Below are positions 1-9,468 of a stretch of DNA of 64,000 nucleotides, piece by piece. This DNA comes from Alphaproteobacteria bacterium (GTDB lineage: Bacteria > Pseudomonadota > Alphaproteobacteria > Rhodobacterales > Rhodobacteraceae). The notes below the pieces were generated by a model. That model ran no database searches and was not told where the DNA came from. It saw nothing but the letters and a program-made list of their open reading frames with translations. The stretch covers positions 1 to 64,000 of the forward strand of contig JAUIAU010000006.1 in NCBI GenBank assembly GCA_030425185.1, written 5' to 3'. Numbering within the stretch: position 1 is the stretch's first letter; the number at the start of each line of letters is the position of its first letter. The translations under genes and the position numbers were made by a program.

Positions 1-2
1 CC

Positions 3-692
3 AAGGACATCGCGAAGGTGTTCAAGGGGGTCCACTGGCGGTCGCAGGACTACCAGGACCTGCTGTGCCTGCTGTTCCAGCTGATCCGGCTGGCCCGCAA
101 CAGCCCGGTCGACCTCGAGGAGCATATCGAGGCACCGCAGGACTCGGCGGTCTTCGCGCCTTATCCGCGCATACTGGCCGACCGGGAAGCGACGGAGCTG
201 ATCTGCGACACGCTGCGCAGCGCCTCGATGAACTACGACGACCCGAACCAGGTCGAGGAGGTGCTCAACAAGCGCATCGAGGCGAGCTACCGGCACGCAC
301 TGCACTCCAGCCACGCCCTGCAGACGGTCGCCGACGCGCTGCCCGCGCTCGGGATCGTGGCCGCGGTGCTGGGGGTGATCAAGACGATGGGGGCAATCGA
401 CCAGCCGCCCGAGATCTTGGGAAAGCTGATCGGCTCGGCCCTCGTCGGGACCTTTCTTGGCGTGTTCCTCGCCTATGGGATCGTCGGGCCGTTCTCGGCG
501 AAGCTCAAGGCCGTGGTTGACGAGGATGCCAATTTCTATGCGCTGATCCGCGAGGTCCTGGTCGCCAACCTGTACCAGCACTCGATCAACAACTGCATCG
601 AGGTCGGACGCCAGAATGCCCCCCGTCACATCCGACCCAGCTACGCCGATCTGGAACATGCCTTGAAGCAGCTGCGGCACGAGGCGGCCTGA
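3..692 (+). CDS. motA: Flagellar motor stator protein MotA, 5'-truncated by the window edge
   Basis: MotA forms, with MotB, the inner-membrane proton channel that drives flagellar rotation. The reading frame is open from the first bases, and about 229 C-terminal residues of a roughly 290-residue protein are visible. The cytoplasmic loop carries LARNSP and LEEHIE, where the family has the charged residues that contact FliG. The last two membrane helices follow. They include the prolines of DALPALG and GIVGPFSAK, which match the functional prolines P173 and P222 of E. coli MotA. The stop overlaps the next start by one base, so the two are translationally coupled. A GTG at 18 is not a credible start because family sequence continues upstream of it. 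Identification is firm. Confidence 0.93.
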   Translation, partial: KDIAKVFKGVHWRSQDYQDLLCLLFQLIRLARNSPVDLEEHIEAPQDSAVFAPYPRILADREATELICDTLRSASMNYDDPNQVEEVLNKRIEASYRHALHSSHALQTVADALPALGIVAAVLGVIKTMGAIDQPPEILGKLIGSALVGTFLGVFLAYGIVGPFSAKLKAVVDEDANFYALIREVLVANLYQHSINNCIEVGRQNAPRHIRPSYADLEHALKQLRHEAA

Positions 693-3052
693 TGCGGCTG
701 ATGTTGCTCGCGATGCTGTTGCTGGCGGGGGAACCGGCCTTGGCCGATCTGCAGCTGAAGTCGGGCGAGCACGCCGGGTTCTCGCGGATCGTGGTCTACA
801 TGGACCAGCCGCGCGACTGGCGCCTCGGCAGGATCGGCGAGGACTACGGGTTCGTCTACGGCGGGCCGCCGACGGGCTTGCAGATGGCCGGCCTGTTTGA
901 CCTGATCCCGCGCGACCGCGTCGCCGATGTCACGCACGAGGCCGCCCGGAACCTGATCCGGGTCCGGTTGAATTGTGACTGTCACGCCGATGCCTTCGAC
1001 CTGCGCGGCGGCCACGTTGCGCTCGACTTCAAGGACGGCCCGCCCGGCCCGCGCGCCCCGTTCGAGGCCCCGGTGACCGGATCCGACGGCGTACCGATAT
1101 CGCCGGCCGGTCCGGCACCGGACGGTCCGAACCCGCCCGCCACTGTGACGGACACCCCGGTCCCGGCAGCAACCCCGCCCAGCGACACGGCACCCCGTGC
1201 CCCCGACCCGGTGGACCTGTCCACGGACCGGGAGGCGGATCGCACCGACACCCCCTCGCGGACCGCGTCCCTCCTTCCGCCAGAGTCCCTCGATCCCGCG
1301 TCCGCCTTGACGGCCAGCCTGGCGCAGTCGCTGGACCGGCAATCGGCGCTCGACGACATGCGCAACGACCTCGTCCAGCAGATGGCGCGGGCGATGTCGC
1401 AGGGACTGGTCGAGCCTGTCGGACCGCGTGTCCCTGCAGCGCTGCCCGTTCCGGAGGTCCATGCCGCTGACACCACCGGCGAGGAGCAACCGACCCCCGA
1501 TGCCGCAACGGTCCCGACCGGCCGCCCGCTGAGTGCTGCGACGCGGGTCGACCTCGACACCCGGAGGCAGCTTCCGCAGGGCACCACCGGCGGGATCTGC
1601 GCCGAAGATGAGGTGGTCGCGGCGCTGTCCACACACGATATCAGTGATCCGGCGTCGGGTATCGCCGCCCTGCGCGGTGCGCTGGTCGATGCGCGCCTGA
1701 TGCCTTCGCCCGAGGGGCACCGGGCGCTGGCGGAGTACTACGTCGCGCTCGGCCTCGGGGCGGAGGCGCTTCTCGTGCTCGAGGCGGCTGGGCCATCACT
1801 GGCGAATGGCGCGCCGGAGCTTGCGGCGCTGGCCCGGGTTCTGACCGGGGCGCGCTTTCCGGACACCACGTACCCGGCGTCGCAGCTCGATTGCGCCGGC
1901 CCGGTGGCGGTCTGGGCGGCGCTGGCGCGGACATCGTTGCCGGATCCGCTGCCCCCGGCCGCCCGGGCCGCGCTCCTTGCCGGGTTTTCTGCGCAGACAC
2001 CGATGCTGCGGGCGGTGATGGCCCCGGATCTGACCGACAAGTTCCGCGGCATCGGGGACCGGGACGCGGTCGAGAGCCTGACGCTGGCCCTCGACCGCGC
2101 CGGCGGCCAGCACGCCGATCCGCTGGCCGCCGCGCTCGACGCGCTCGCCGCCGACAACTGGAGCCGCGCGCGCTCGGACCTGACGACGCTGGCGCGGGGC
2201 ACCGGGGACGGGGCCTTGCGGGCGGCCATGATCCTGGCTGAGGAGGCCGCCGCCCGGGACGATCCGCTGGACGCGGCTACCCGCGAGGATCTGCGGGCCT
2301 GGGCGTTCGAGAGCGGCACGTCCGACGCAGGTCTGCGCCTGCGCGCGGCGCTGGCCGTGGTCCAGGCCCTTGCCGGCGCGTCGCCGGACGCGGAAGCGAC
2401 CTTCGCCACAAGCCCGCAACCGCCATCGGTCGCGGGGACCAGGACTCTCCGGCAGCTTGCCCGGATCGCGGCAGGGCGGGCGAACCCGGCGGACTTCGCG
2501 CGTTTCGTCTATCGGAACGAGGCCGCGCTGATCCGTGCCCTCGATGCACCGACGCGGCGCGCGGTTGCCCTGCGCCTCGGCCAGTTGGGCCTGACGGACG
2601 CGCTGCGCCGCAGCCTCGAAGGGGCGGACGCCGGGCTGCCGCCGACCGCCAGCCTGCTGGCCGCGGCAGCGCTTGATGACGGAGACGCCGCGGGGGCGCT
2701 GGCCATTCTGGACGCCGCCAATATCGCCGACGCGGCCGAGGGGCGGTTGCGCGCGCTGTGGGAGCTTGGTGCGGTCGCGGACCTGGGTCGGATATTGGCC
2801 AGCGCCCCCGCAACCGACCTGTCTTCCGCGCTGCTCTGGAGGATCGGGCGGATCGAGGATCTGCCCGAGGCCGCGCCGGAGCCCTATGGGCAGGCCCGCG
2901 CCCTGCTGGCGTCCCGCCCGGGCGCAGTCACGGTCCCCGACCCGGACAGTGCGTCGTCGGTTGCGGCACTGACAACGCTCAGGGATCAGGTCGCCGCGCG
3001 CCGTGCCGTTCACGAAGAGGTCCTCGCCCTCTTTCCACGCGACGACGGCTGA
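692..3052 (+). CDS. Secreted AMIN-like / helical-repeat protein of the flagellar cluster, unknown function
   Basis: This is a 786-residue protein with a cleavable signal peptide (about residues 1-18, ending ALA-D). Residues 20-115 form a beta-rich block that resembles AMIN domains, which bind peptidoglycan in amidases and secretins; this is my reading of the pattern, not a proven match. A Pro/Ala/Asp-rich linker (about 115-200) follows. The remaining 500 residues are Ala/Leu-rich with a periodicity suggesting TPR-like helices. It starts inside the motA stop codon and is followed by an SltF-type muramidase, so a periplasmic job in stator or cell-wall fitting is likely. The rhizobial MotC, a periplasmic MotB partner, is a possible analogue by position only. 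I cannot name it with confidence. Confidence 0.8.
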   Translation: MRLMLLAMLLLAGEPALADLQLKSGEHAGFSRIVVYMDQPRDWRLGRIGEDYGFVYGGPPTGLQMAGLFDLIPRDRVADVTHEAARNLIRVRLNCDCHADAFDLRGGHVALDFKDGPPGPRAPFEAPVTGSDGVPISPAGPAPDGPNPPATVTDTPVPAATPPSDTAPRAPDPVDLSTDREADRTDTPSRTASLLPPESLDPASALTASLAQSLDRQSALDDMRNDLVQQMARAMSQGLVEPVGPRVPAALPVPEVHAADTTGEEQPTPDAATVPTGRPLSAATRVDLDTRRQLPQGTTGGICAEDEVVAALSTHDISDPASGIAALRGALVDARLMPSPEGHRALAEYYVALGLGAEALLVLEAAGPSLANGAPELAALARVLTGARFPDTTYPASQLDCAGPVAVWAALARTSLPDPLPPAARAALLAGFSAQTPMLRAVMAPDLTDKFRGIGDRDAVESLTLALDRAGGQHADPLAAALDALAADNWSRARSDLTTLARGTGDGALRAAMILAEEAAARDDPLDAATREDLRAWAFESGTSDAGLRLRAALAVVQALAGASPDAEATFATSPQPPSVAGTRTLRQLARIAAGRANPADFARFVYRNEAALIRALDAPTRRAVALRLGQLGLTDALRRSLEGADAGLPPTASLLAAAALDDGDAAGALAILDAANIADAAEGRLRALWELGAVADLGRILASAPATDLSSALLWRIGRIEDLPEAAPEPYGQARALLASRPGAVTVPDPDSASSVAALTTLRDQVAARRAVHEEVLALFPRDDG

Positions 3053-3128
3053 CGTGCCGCACGCTAACCAATCGGCAAGGCTTCGTCCGCAGTCTGTGCC
3101 AAAGCACGAGGGTCCGCAGAACGTGGCC

Positions 3129-3863
3129 ATGACCGAGATGCCTGATCGTCCGCGCCGTCGGTGCGCGCTGCTTGCCACGATCCTGACGGGGCTGGCGCTT
3201 GGCAGCATTCCGGGACCCGCCCGCGCCGGGACCGACGCCTCGGCGCTTTGCGACCGGGCGGCGAGCATGGCCGCGAGGGCGCACGGAATTCCCGACAACG
3301 TGATGCACGCCCTCACGCGGGCGGAGACCGGGCGTCGCGTCGACGGGCGCTTCGGCCCGTGGCCCTGGACCCTGAACGTCGCCGGGACGGGTGTGTGGTT
3401 CGACACACGCGCCGGGGCCGAGGTCGCGATTGCCGCGCATCTGGCGGCCGGAACGACGAACTTCGATATCGGCTGTTTCCAGAGCAACTTGCGATGGCAC
3501 GGCGAGGCCTTCTCCGACCCGGCGGACATCCTCGATCCGGTGCGGAACGCCGACTATGCCGCGCGGTTCCTGCGCGCGCTGGCCGAGGAGAGCGGCGACT
3601 GGGACACAGCGATCGGGCACTACCACTCGCGCACGGCCCCTCTTGCCGAGCGGTACCGGACCCGGGTGGCCGCGATCCGCAGCGGTCTCGGGGACGCGCC
3701 CCCCTCGCCCGACGCGAACGCCCCCCAGGCGCCATCGCGGCCGACGCCCGCCGTGCTCAGGGCCCCGCAGCCGCTGATGGCCGCCGGCGGCACGACCATG
3801 CCCGGGTCGCTCGTGGCGCTGTCCGCCGCCCGGGGACCGTTCCTGGACCTGCGACGGAAATGA
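3129..3863 (+). CDS. sltF: Flagellar lytic transglycosylase, SltF-like
   Basis: This is a predicted periplasmic muramidase that opens peptidoglycan for rod assembly, as shown for SltF of Rhodobacter sphaeroides. The protein has 244 residues: an Arg-rich signal peptide (to about residue 33), then an SLT fold with the catalytic Glu at 67 (TRAETGRR), WPWTLN at 78-83 and DIGCFQ at 113-118. A Pro-rich tail follows. I chose ATG 3129 because it places the signal peptide at the N terminus; the frame also has a GTG at 3003, which would add 42 unlikely residues. The stop overlaps the flhA start by 4 bases. Its presence fits with the FlgJ here being only a rod-binding domain with no muramidase of its own. 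Confidence 0.85.
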   Translation: MTEMPDRPRRRCALLATILTGLALGSIPGPARAGTDASALCDRAASMAARAHGIPDNVMHALTRAETGRRVDGRFGPWPWTLNVAGTGVWFDTRAGAEVAIAAHLAAGTTNFDIGCFQSNLRWHGEAFSDPADILDPVRNADYAARFLRALAEESGDWDTAIGHYHSRTAPLAERYRTRVAAIRSGLGDAPPSPDANAPQAPSRPTPAVLRAPQPLMAAGGTTMPGSLVALSAARGPFLDLRRK

Positions 3864-5968
3864 GCGTGGCCCGGCTTCCCGGCCCGGCGGGTCTGACCGC
3901 GGCGGCGATCTTCCAGCCGACTGTCCTGTTCGCCCTCGCGCTGATGGCTGTCATCGTGATGATGATCCTGCCGATGCCGGCCTGGGTGCTGGATATCGGC
4001 CTTGCGGCGTCCTTCGCGCTCGCGATCCTGATCTTCACGACCACGCTCTTCGTCGAGCGCCCACTCGATTTCTCGTCCTTCCCGACGGTGCTGCTTGCCT
4101 CGCTCATGCTGCGCCTGTCGCTGAACGTGTCCTCGACCAAGCTCATCATCGGCGAAGGTCACGAAGGCACCCATGCCGCGGGCGGGGTGATCGAGGGGTT
4201 CGCCACCTTCGTCATGGGCGGCAGCGTGTTCCTTGGCCTCGTGGTCTTCGGGGTCCTGCTGATCGTCAACTTCATCGTGATCACCAAGGGTGCGGCCCGG
4301 ATGGCCGAGGTCGGCGCGCGTTTCGCCCTCGACGGGATGCCGGGCAAGCAACTGGCGATCGACAGCGACGTGGCCGCAGGCGCCATCGACCATGCCGAGG
4401 CACGGACCCGGCGCGAGCGCGAGCAGGCCGAGACCACTTTCTTCGGCTCGCTCGACGGGGCCTCGAAGTTCGTGAAAGGCGACGCTGTCGCCGGCTTGCT
4501 GATCACGCTGCTGAACCTGTTGATGGGGCTCGCCATGGGCACGCTGGTGCATGGCATGCCCCTGTCCGACGCCGTGGAAACCTATGCGATCCTGACCGTG
4601 GGGGATGGCCTCGTCTCGCAGATCCCGGCGGTCATCATCTCCATCGCGTCCGCGCTGCTGCTGGCGCGGGGCGGGGCGACCGGCAAGGCCGACATGGCGC
4701 TGCTCGAACAGATCGGACGGCACCCGGTGGCGCTGGGCACGGTCGCGGTCCTGATGGCGCTGTTCGCCGTCGTGCCCGGTCTGCCGTTCCTGCCGTTCGT
4801 TCTCGGGGCGGCGGGCCTCGGCTGGGCGGCCCGCGCGCTGGCGCGCAAGCAGGCGCAGGCACTGAGCGCCGCCGCGCCCGGGCCGTCGCGCCCGCCGGAC
4901 AAGACGCCGTCGCTTGGCGACGTGCTGGACCTCGACGACATTCACGTCGGGTTCGCGCCGGACCTCGTGTCGATGGTGCTCGACCGGGGAACCGGACTGG
5001 ACGCGCGGATCACCTCGATGCGCACCCATGTCGCCACCGAGTACGGGCTGGTGCTGCCCGACATCCGCCTGACCGATGAACCCGCGCTGCCGCCCGGCAC
5101 CTATGTCCTGCGCATCCAGGGCGTCGAGGTCGCGCGCGGCATCCTGCGGCCGGATCGGGTGATGATCCTGCTGCCGGACGAGGTCGGGGGCCTGCCGGAT
5201 GGCGAGGACGTGCGCGAGCCGGTCTACCAGGCGGCGGCGCGCTGGATCGACGGCATCGACCGCGAGGCTGCGTCGATGGCCGGGGCGACCTCCGTCGCGC
5301 CGGTCGAGGTGCTGGCGACGCACCTGCTGGAGGTCATCAAGACGAATCTGGCACGACTGCTCGGCTGGAAGACCCTGCGGCGGCAGCTCGACGAGATGAG
5401 CAACCTCAGCGATCCGGCGCGGGGGGCGGCCAACCGGCGGCTGCTCGACGAACTGATGCCCGAGAAGGTTCCGCCCGAAGTCCTTCTGGCGGTTCTGCGG
5501 CTGCTGCTCGAGGAAGAAGTCTCGATCCGCAACCTGCCCGCGATCCTCGAGACCATCGCGGACCACGGCGGCGGCGCGACCGCGGCCGAGGATCTGGCGG
5601 AAGCCGTGCGCCAGCGCCTTGCGCCCCAGCTGCTTGCCGGTCTGCGGCGCGAGGACGGCCGCATCCCGCTGGTCCAGTTGGCCCCGGACTGGGAGGCCCG
5701 CTTCGACGAGCACGCCCGAACCGCTCCGGGTGGCGGGACGACCATCGCCCTGCCGCCCGAGCACTTCCAGCGCCTCGCGCAAGGGATTGCCGACAAGCTG
5801 GCCGCGCTGGCCGAAACCGGCAGCTTCCCGGCGGTGATCGTCCCGGCGCGGCGCCGCCGCTTCCTGCGCACGGTGATGGCGGCCCGGGGCATATCCGCGC
5901 CCGTCCTGTCCTTCGAGGAGCTTGGGACCGAGCCGAACCCGACCCTGCTCGGGGTCATCGCGGCATGA
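3860..5968 (+). CDS. flhA: Flagellar type III export gate protein FlhA
   Basis: FlhA is the nonameric export gate of the flagellar secretion system; its cytoplasmic ring receives chaperone-substrate complexes. The protein has 702 residues, normal for the family. The N-terminal half has about eight membrane helices and the conserved FHIPEP-type loop (RFALDGMPGKQLAIDSD and following). The C-terminal half is the soluble domain, starting around DLDDIHVGFAPDL. ATG 3860 overlaps the sltF stop, and the 3' end overlaps fliR by 4 bases. The frame stays open far upstream, but that sequence lies inside sltF and is not FlhA-like, so the internal ATG is the start. Confidence 0.96.
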   Translation: MSVARLPGPAGLTAAAIFQPTVLFALALMAVIVMMILPMPAWVLDIGLAASFALAILIFTTTLFVERPLDFSSFPTVLLASLMLRLSLNVSSTKLIIGEGHEGTHAAGGVIEGFATFVMGGSVFLGLVVFGVLLIVNFIVITKGAARMAEVGARFALDGMPGKQLAIDSDVAAGAIDHAEARTRREREQAETTFFGSLDGASKFVKGDAVAGLLITLLNLLMGLAMGTLVHGMPLSDAVETYAILTVGDGLVSQIPAVIISIASALLLARGGATGKADMALLEQIGRHPVALGTVAVLMALFAVVPGLPFLPFVLGAAGLGWAARALARKQAQALSAAAPGPSRPPDKTPSLGDVLDLDDIHVGFAPDLVSMVLDRGTGLDARITSMRTHVATEYGLVLPDIRLTDEPALPPGTYVLRIQGVEVARGILRPDRVMILLPDEVGGLPDGEDVREPVYQAAARWIDGIDREAASMAGATSVAPVEVLATHLLEVIKTNLARLLGWKTLRRQLDEMSNLSDPARGAANRRLLDELMPEKVPPEVLLAVLRLLLEEEVSIRNLPAILETIADHGGGATAAEDLAEAVRQRLAPQLLAGLRREDGRIPLVQLAPDWEARFDEHARTAPGGGTTIALPPEHFQRLAQGIADKLAALAETGSFPAVIVPARRRRFLRTVMAARGISAPVLSFEELGTEPNPTLLGVIAA

Positions 5969-6741
5969 CCGGTTTCGCGGACATCGCCGTCTGGGCGCGG
6001 GACAGCGGGGTCATCGCCGGTCTCGTCTTTCTCCGGATCGGGGCCGCGATGGCGCTTCTTCCGGCTTTCGGCGAACAGGTCGTGCCCGTGCGCGTGCGCC
6101 TCGGGATCACGGTGGCCCTGACCGTCCTCGTTCTTCCGTTGGTCGGGGCGGTCCCGCTGGCGGACCCGACGCCGGGACCCTTGCTGCGGATGGGCGCGGT
6201 CGAGGTGCTGGTGGGCCTCGCCCTCGGTCTGGCTTTCCGGGTCATGGTCATCGCGCTTCAGGTCGCCGGCAGCATCGCCGCGGCGTCGACCTCGCTGGCG
6301 CAGGCCTTCGGTGCCGGGCTCGGAGCCGACCCGCAGCCTGCCATTTCGACGCTGCTGGTGATCGCCGCGCTGGCGCTCGCCTGCGCTGCGGGCTTGCCGG
6401 TCCGCGTGGTCGAGGCGCTTGTGCTCTCCTACCAGCTGTTCCCGATGGGCGGCGCTGCGCCCGATGGCCTGATCGCCGCCTGGGCGGTGGCCGACGTGGC
6501 GCGCGCCTTCGCCCTCGCCTTTGCCCTCGCGGCCCCGTTTGCCGTTGCAGCGCTGGTCTACAACCTGGCGCTCGGGGCGATCAGCCGGGCGATGCCGCAG
6601 CTGATGGTCGTGCTGATCGGGGCGCCCGCCCTCACCCTGGGCAGCCTTGTCCTGATGGCGCTGGCCGCGCCGGTCCTGCTGTCGGTCTGGCTTGGCCAGT
6701 TTCACGGCGTGCTTGCCGATCCCTTCGCGGCGGGCCGCTGA
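5965..6741 (+). CDS. fliR: Flagellar export apparatus protein FliR
   Basis: FliR is a component of the FliP-FliQ-FliR export channel at the basal body centre. It is a 258-residue, highly hydrophobic protein with about six membrane segments and the family pattern of an N-terminal R-x-GAAMALLPAFGEQ stretch, where small residues and a Pro precede a charged loop. The start overlaps flhA by 4 bases and the stop lies 3 bases before flhB, the usual flhA-fliR-flhB order of Rhodobacterales. fliQ is encoded in the opposite-strand operon of this window, and fliP must lie outside. Confidence 0.95.
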   Translation: MTGFADIAVWARDSGVIAGLVFLRIGAAMALLPAFGEQVVPVRVRLGITVALTVLVLPLVGAVPLADPTPGPLLRMGAVEVLVGLALGLAFRVMVIALQVAGSIAAASTSLAQAFGAGLGADPQPAISTLLVIAALALACAAGLPVRVVEALVLSYQLFPMGGAAPDGLIAAWAVADVARAFALAFALAAPFAVAALVYNLALGAISRAMPQLMVVLIGAPALTLGSLVLMALAAPVLLSVWLGQFHGVLADPFAAGR

Positions 6742-6744
6742 GCG

Positions 6745-7824
6745 ATGGCCGAGGATGGCGAGTCGCCGGGCGACAAGACCTACGACCCGACACCCAAGCG
6801 GCTGGAAGAGGCCCGGCGGAAGGGGGACATCGCCCGCTCGACCGATCTCGTGACGGCCGGCAGCTACGCCGGGTTCCTGCTGTTCGGACTGACCTTCGCG
6901 GCCGGGGGTTTGCTGGCGTTCGGGTCCGCGCTGCAGGTGTTCCTCTCAGATCCCGACCGGTTGCGGAGCTTTGCGCCGGACGGATTCGCAGGCGGCGTGC
7001 TGGGGGCCGTCGTGCTCAAGGCGCTCCTGCCGCTGGCGCCGGTCTTTCTGCTTCCCGGTGCGCTGGCGCTGCTCGTCCTCGTCGCGCAGCGGGCGATCGT
7101 CGTGACACCGTCGAAACTGGCGCCCAAGCTGTCGCGGGTCTCGATCCCCGGCAACGCGGCGCAGAAGTTCGGGCGGCAAGGCCTGTTCGAGTTCGCCAAG
7201 GCCGCGGCGAAACTCAGCCTGATCAGCGGTGTCCTTGCGGTGTTTCTCTGGAGGTCCCGGACCAACCTGATCGTGCTGGCCGAACTGGAGGCCGGACAGG
7301 GCACCGGCTTCATGCTGGCCCTGATGCGGGACTTCCTGATGCTTGTGGCGCTGATCGCCCTTGTCATCGGGCTCTTCGACTATCTCTGGCAATGGAGTGA
7401 CCACCAGCGCCGCAACCGGATGAGCCGTCAGGATCTGCTGGACGAGATCAAGGCGTCGGAGGGTGATCCGCACATGCGCCAGCTGCGCCGCCAGCGCGGG
7501 CAGGAGATCGCCACGCGCGGGATGCTGGCCAAGGTGCCGGAGGCGGACGTGGTGCTGGTGAACCCGACCCATTATGCCGTGGCGCTGAAGTGGGACCGCG
7601 GGTCGGGCCGCGCGCCGGTCTGTGTGGCCAAGGGCGTCGACGAGGTGGCCCTAGCGATCCGGGCGCGCGCACAGACGGCGGGCGTTCCGGTGCGCAGCGA
7701 TCCCCCGACGGCCCGGGCGCTGCATGCCACGCTGGAGCTCGGCGACGAGATCCGTCCCGAACACTACAAGGCCGTGGCCGCCGCGATCCGGTTCGCCGAC
7801 CGCCTGGCCAGGATGCGCCGATGA
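6745..7824 (+). CDS. flhB: Flagellar export switch protein FlhB
   Basis: FlhB switches export specificity from rod/hook to filament substrates after autocleavage. It has 359 residues. The N terminus DKTYDPTPKRLEEARRKGD is typical, four membrane helices follow, and the cytoplasmic domain contains the autocleavage motif NPTH at about residues 273-276, followed by YAVALKW. The specificity switch is normally triggered by FliK, which is encoded at 18.3 kb in this window. The 3' end overlaps the following small gene by 4 bases (ATGA). Confidence 0.96.
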   Translation: MAEDGESPGDKTYDPTPKRLEEARRKGDIARSTDLVTAGSYAGFLLFGLTFAAGGLLAFGSALQVFLSDPDRLRSFAPDGFAGGVLGAVVLKALLPLAPVFLLPGALALLVLVAQRAIVVTPSKLAPKLSRVSIPGNAAQKFGRQGLFEFAKAAAKLSLISGVLAVFLWRSRTNLIVLAELEAGQGTGFMLALMRDFLMLVALIALVIGLFDYLWQWSDHQRRNRMSRQDLLDEIKASEGDPHMRQLRRQRGQEIATRGMLAKVPEADVVLVNPTHYAVALKWDRGSGRAPVCVAKGVDEVALAIRARAQTAGVPVRSDPPTARALHATLELGDEIRPEHYKAVAAAIRFADRLARMRR

Positions 7825-8207
7825 GCCGGGTCGGGATTCAGGACCTCGCCGCCCTGGCCGGGATCGAGGGGCTGACGACCCGCCGGGCCATGGCCCCCTT
7901 GCTGGCGCGCCGCGCCGCCCTTCAGACCCGGCAAGCGGCCTGCCGTGCGGGATTGGCCGCCGCGCCACCTTCGGCCGACGACCTCGGTCTCGCCGCGAGG
8001 GCTCTCGTTCAGGACCGGCACAAGTCGGCCCTGCGCGCGCGCCTTGGAGAGATTGCGACCGAACTGGCAGAGGTCGAGCGCGCGCTTCAGCCGCTTCGCG
8101 AAGCGTTGCACCGCGCCGAGGCCCGGTCGGACGTGCTGGAACAGCTTGCGGCGGACATTGCCCGCAAGGACGCCCGTCGTCGGGCGCGGCGCGCCGAAGA
8201 GGGGTGA
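7821..8207 (+). CDS. Small coiled-coil protein of the flagellar operon, unknown
   Basis: A 128-residue, Arg/Ala/Leu-rich protein without signal peptide or membrane helix. Almost the whole length after residue 20 is predicted amphipathic helix with heptad-like spacing, so it should be a coiled coil. It starts in the flhB stop codon (ATGA) and is the last gene of the motA-to-flhB transcript. Size, composition and place resemble FliJ-type or other export-associated coiled-coil proteins, but I see no specific FliJ signature, so the function is inferred only from context. The next gene (fliL) converges on it 10 bases downstream. Confidence 0.75.
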   Translation: MSRVGIQDLAALAGIEGLTTRRAMAPLLARRAALQTRQAACRAGLAAAPPSADDLGLAARALVQDRHKSALRARLGEIATELAEVERALQPLREALHRAEARSDVLEQLAADIARKDARRRARRAEEG

Positions 8208-8217
8208 CGGACCGGGC

Positions 8218-8721
8218 CTACCCCATGTCCTGCCGCACGATGTCGATCACGAGGACGTCGAAGAGCGCCTCCCCGACGATGCGCCGGGCGGCCTCCGTCA
8301 GGGCCTCGCGCAGCAGGCGCATCGTCCGGCTCTCGGTGAAGGTCCCGTCGAACCCCCCGGCGTTGGCATGTTCGAAGAGAACCGTCAGGAACACGTCCCG
8401 CAGCTTCGGCTCCAGCGTGTAGACGAACTCGCGTTGACCGGCTTGCACCTCGAGGCTGAGCGACAGCACGACTAGCGAGGCCACCTTGCCGTCATGCAGG
8501 ACCGGCACGACGAACTGGTTGTTCAGGCGGACGTAGTCCACATCGCCGTCCCTGGGCACCTCGACCGGAGGCCCGGTTTCCATGGGGGTCTCGTCGGTCG
8601 CGTCTCTGTCCCCGTGCGTATCGGCGGCGGCGATCTCCGGCACCGGGCGCAGCATCCAGCCGAGGCCCGCGCCCAGACCGGTTCCGAACACCACGATCAG
8701 CACGGGAAGCAGCTTGCGCAT
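8218..8721 (-). CDS. fliL: Flagellar basal body-associated protein FliL
   Basis: FliL is an inner-membrane protein with a periplasmic stomatin-like domain that rings the stators and increases torque. The protein has 167 residues: one N-terminal membrane helix (about 4-26), an acidic linker, then the FliL domain with YVRLNNQFVVPV and the C-terminal LFDVLVIDIVRQ strand. It is the last gene of the minus-strand operon flgB-flgC-fliE-fliQ-flgF-flgG-flgA-flgH-fliL and begins 12 bases after flgH. Confidence 0.9.
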   Translation of the reverse strand: MRKLLPVLIVVFGTGLGAGLGWMLRPVPEIAAADTHGDRDATDETPMETGPPVEVPRDGDVDYVRLNNQFVVPVLHDGKVASLVVLSLSLEVQAGQREFVYTLEPKLRDVFLTVLFEHANAGGFDGTFTESRTMRLLREALTEAARRIVGEALFDVLVIDIVRQDMG

Positions 8722-8733
8722 CCGGGCCTCGCG

Positions 8734-9468
8734 TCAGAACGGCAGAATGATGTCGGCGATCTGCTGGCCGTAGCGGGGCTGCTGCATGTCGCTGATCTGG
8801 CCCCGCCCGCCGTACGAAATCCGGGCCCCGGCCATCTTGTCGTAAGTCACCTCGTTCTGGCGCGAGATGTCGAGCGGTCGCACGAAGCCCTGCACGATCA
8901 GTTCGCGCAACTCGTAGTTCACGCGCACCTCCTGGGTTCCCCGGATCTGGAGCACGCCGTTGTGCATCACGTCGACAACCGTCGCAGCCACCCGCAGGGT
9001 CAGCTTCTCGTTGCGCCGGACCGACCCGTCGCCGGAGAAACTGCTCGACCCGCTGGTGTCGACGGCGGTTGCCATCGCCGCGCCATCTGGCAGGCCCGGA
9101 TCGATCCGCTGCGGCAGGCTGAGGAACTCGGGCACCTGCATCGTCTCGCCCGACGTGCGCGAGCGGTCCGACGTGTTCGACATCTCGGCGCGGTCATCGA
9201 TCTCGATGACGACGGTCAGGATATCCCCGCGCTGGGCGGCCCGCCGTTCGCCCAGAAGCGACCCGCGGGCCCTGCTCCAGAGCGACGCGCCGGATTCCGG
9301 GGTCCGGGGCCGGTCGAGCATTGGAGGCAGGCCCGGATGCGTCATCGCGAGGTATTCGCTGTCGGTCACGGTCGGGGTGAACTCGGGCAGGCGGCCGACC
9401 TGCTCCAACCGCTGGCAGGCGGTCAGAAGCGCCAGCCCGGCTGCCCCGAGGCACAGGGCACGGATCAT
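8734..9468 (-). CDS. flgH: Flagellar L-ring lipoprotein FlgH
   Basis: FlgH forms the outer-membrane L-ring around the rod. It is a 244-residue lipoprotein: signal peptide with lipobox LLTAC (Cys18), then the family core with GDILTVVIEI, the serine-rich SGSSSFSGDGS region and the C-terminal beta block ending PRYGQQIADIILPF. The ATG at 9468 overlaps the flgA stop by 4 bases and gives a proper lipoprotein signal; longer in-frame extensions fall inside flgA and are rejected. Confidence 0.95.
   Translation of the reverse strand: MIRALCLGAAGLALLTACQRLEQVGRLPEFTPTVTDSEYLAMTHPGLPPMLDRPRTPESGASLWSRARGSLLGERRAAQRGDILTVVIEIDDRAEMSNTSDRSRTSGETMQVPEFLSLPQRIDPGLPDGAAMATAVDTSGSSSFSGDGSVRRNEKLTLRVAATVVDVMHNGVLQIRGTQEVRVNYELRELIVQGFVRPLDISRQNEVTYDKMAGARISYGGRGQISDMQQPRYGQQIADIILPF

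Noticed and set aside
3003..3128. Longer SltF from a GTG start at 3003
   Set aside because: The extension overlaps the upstream gene and would bury the signal peptide.
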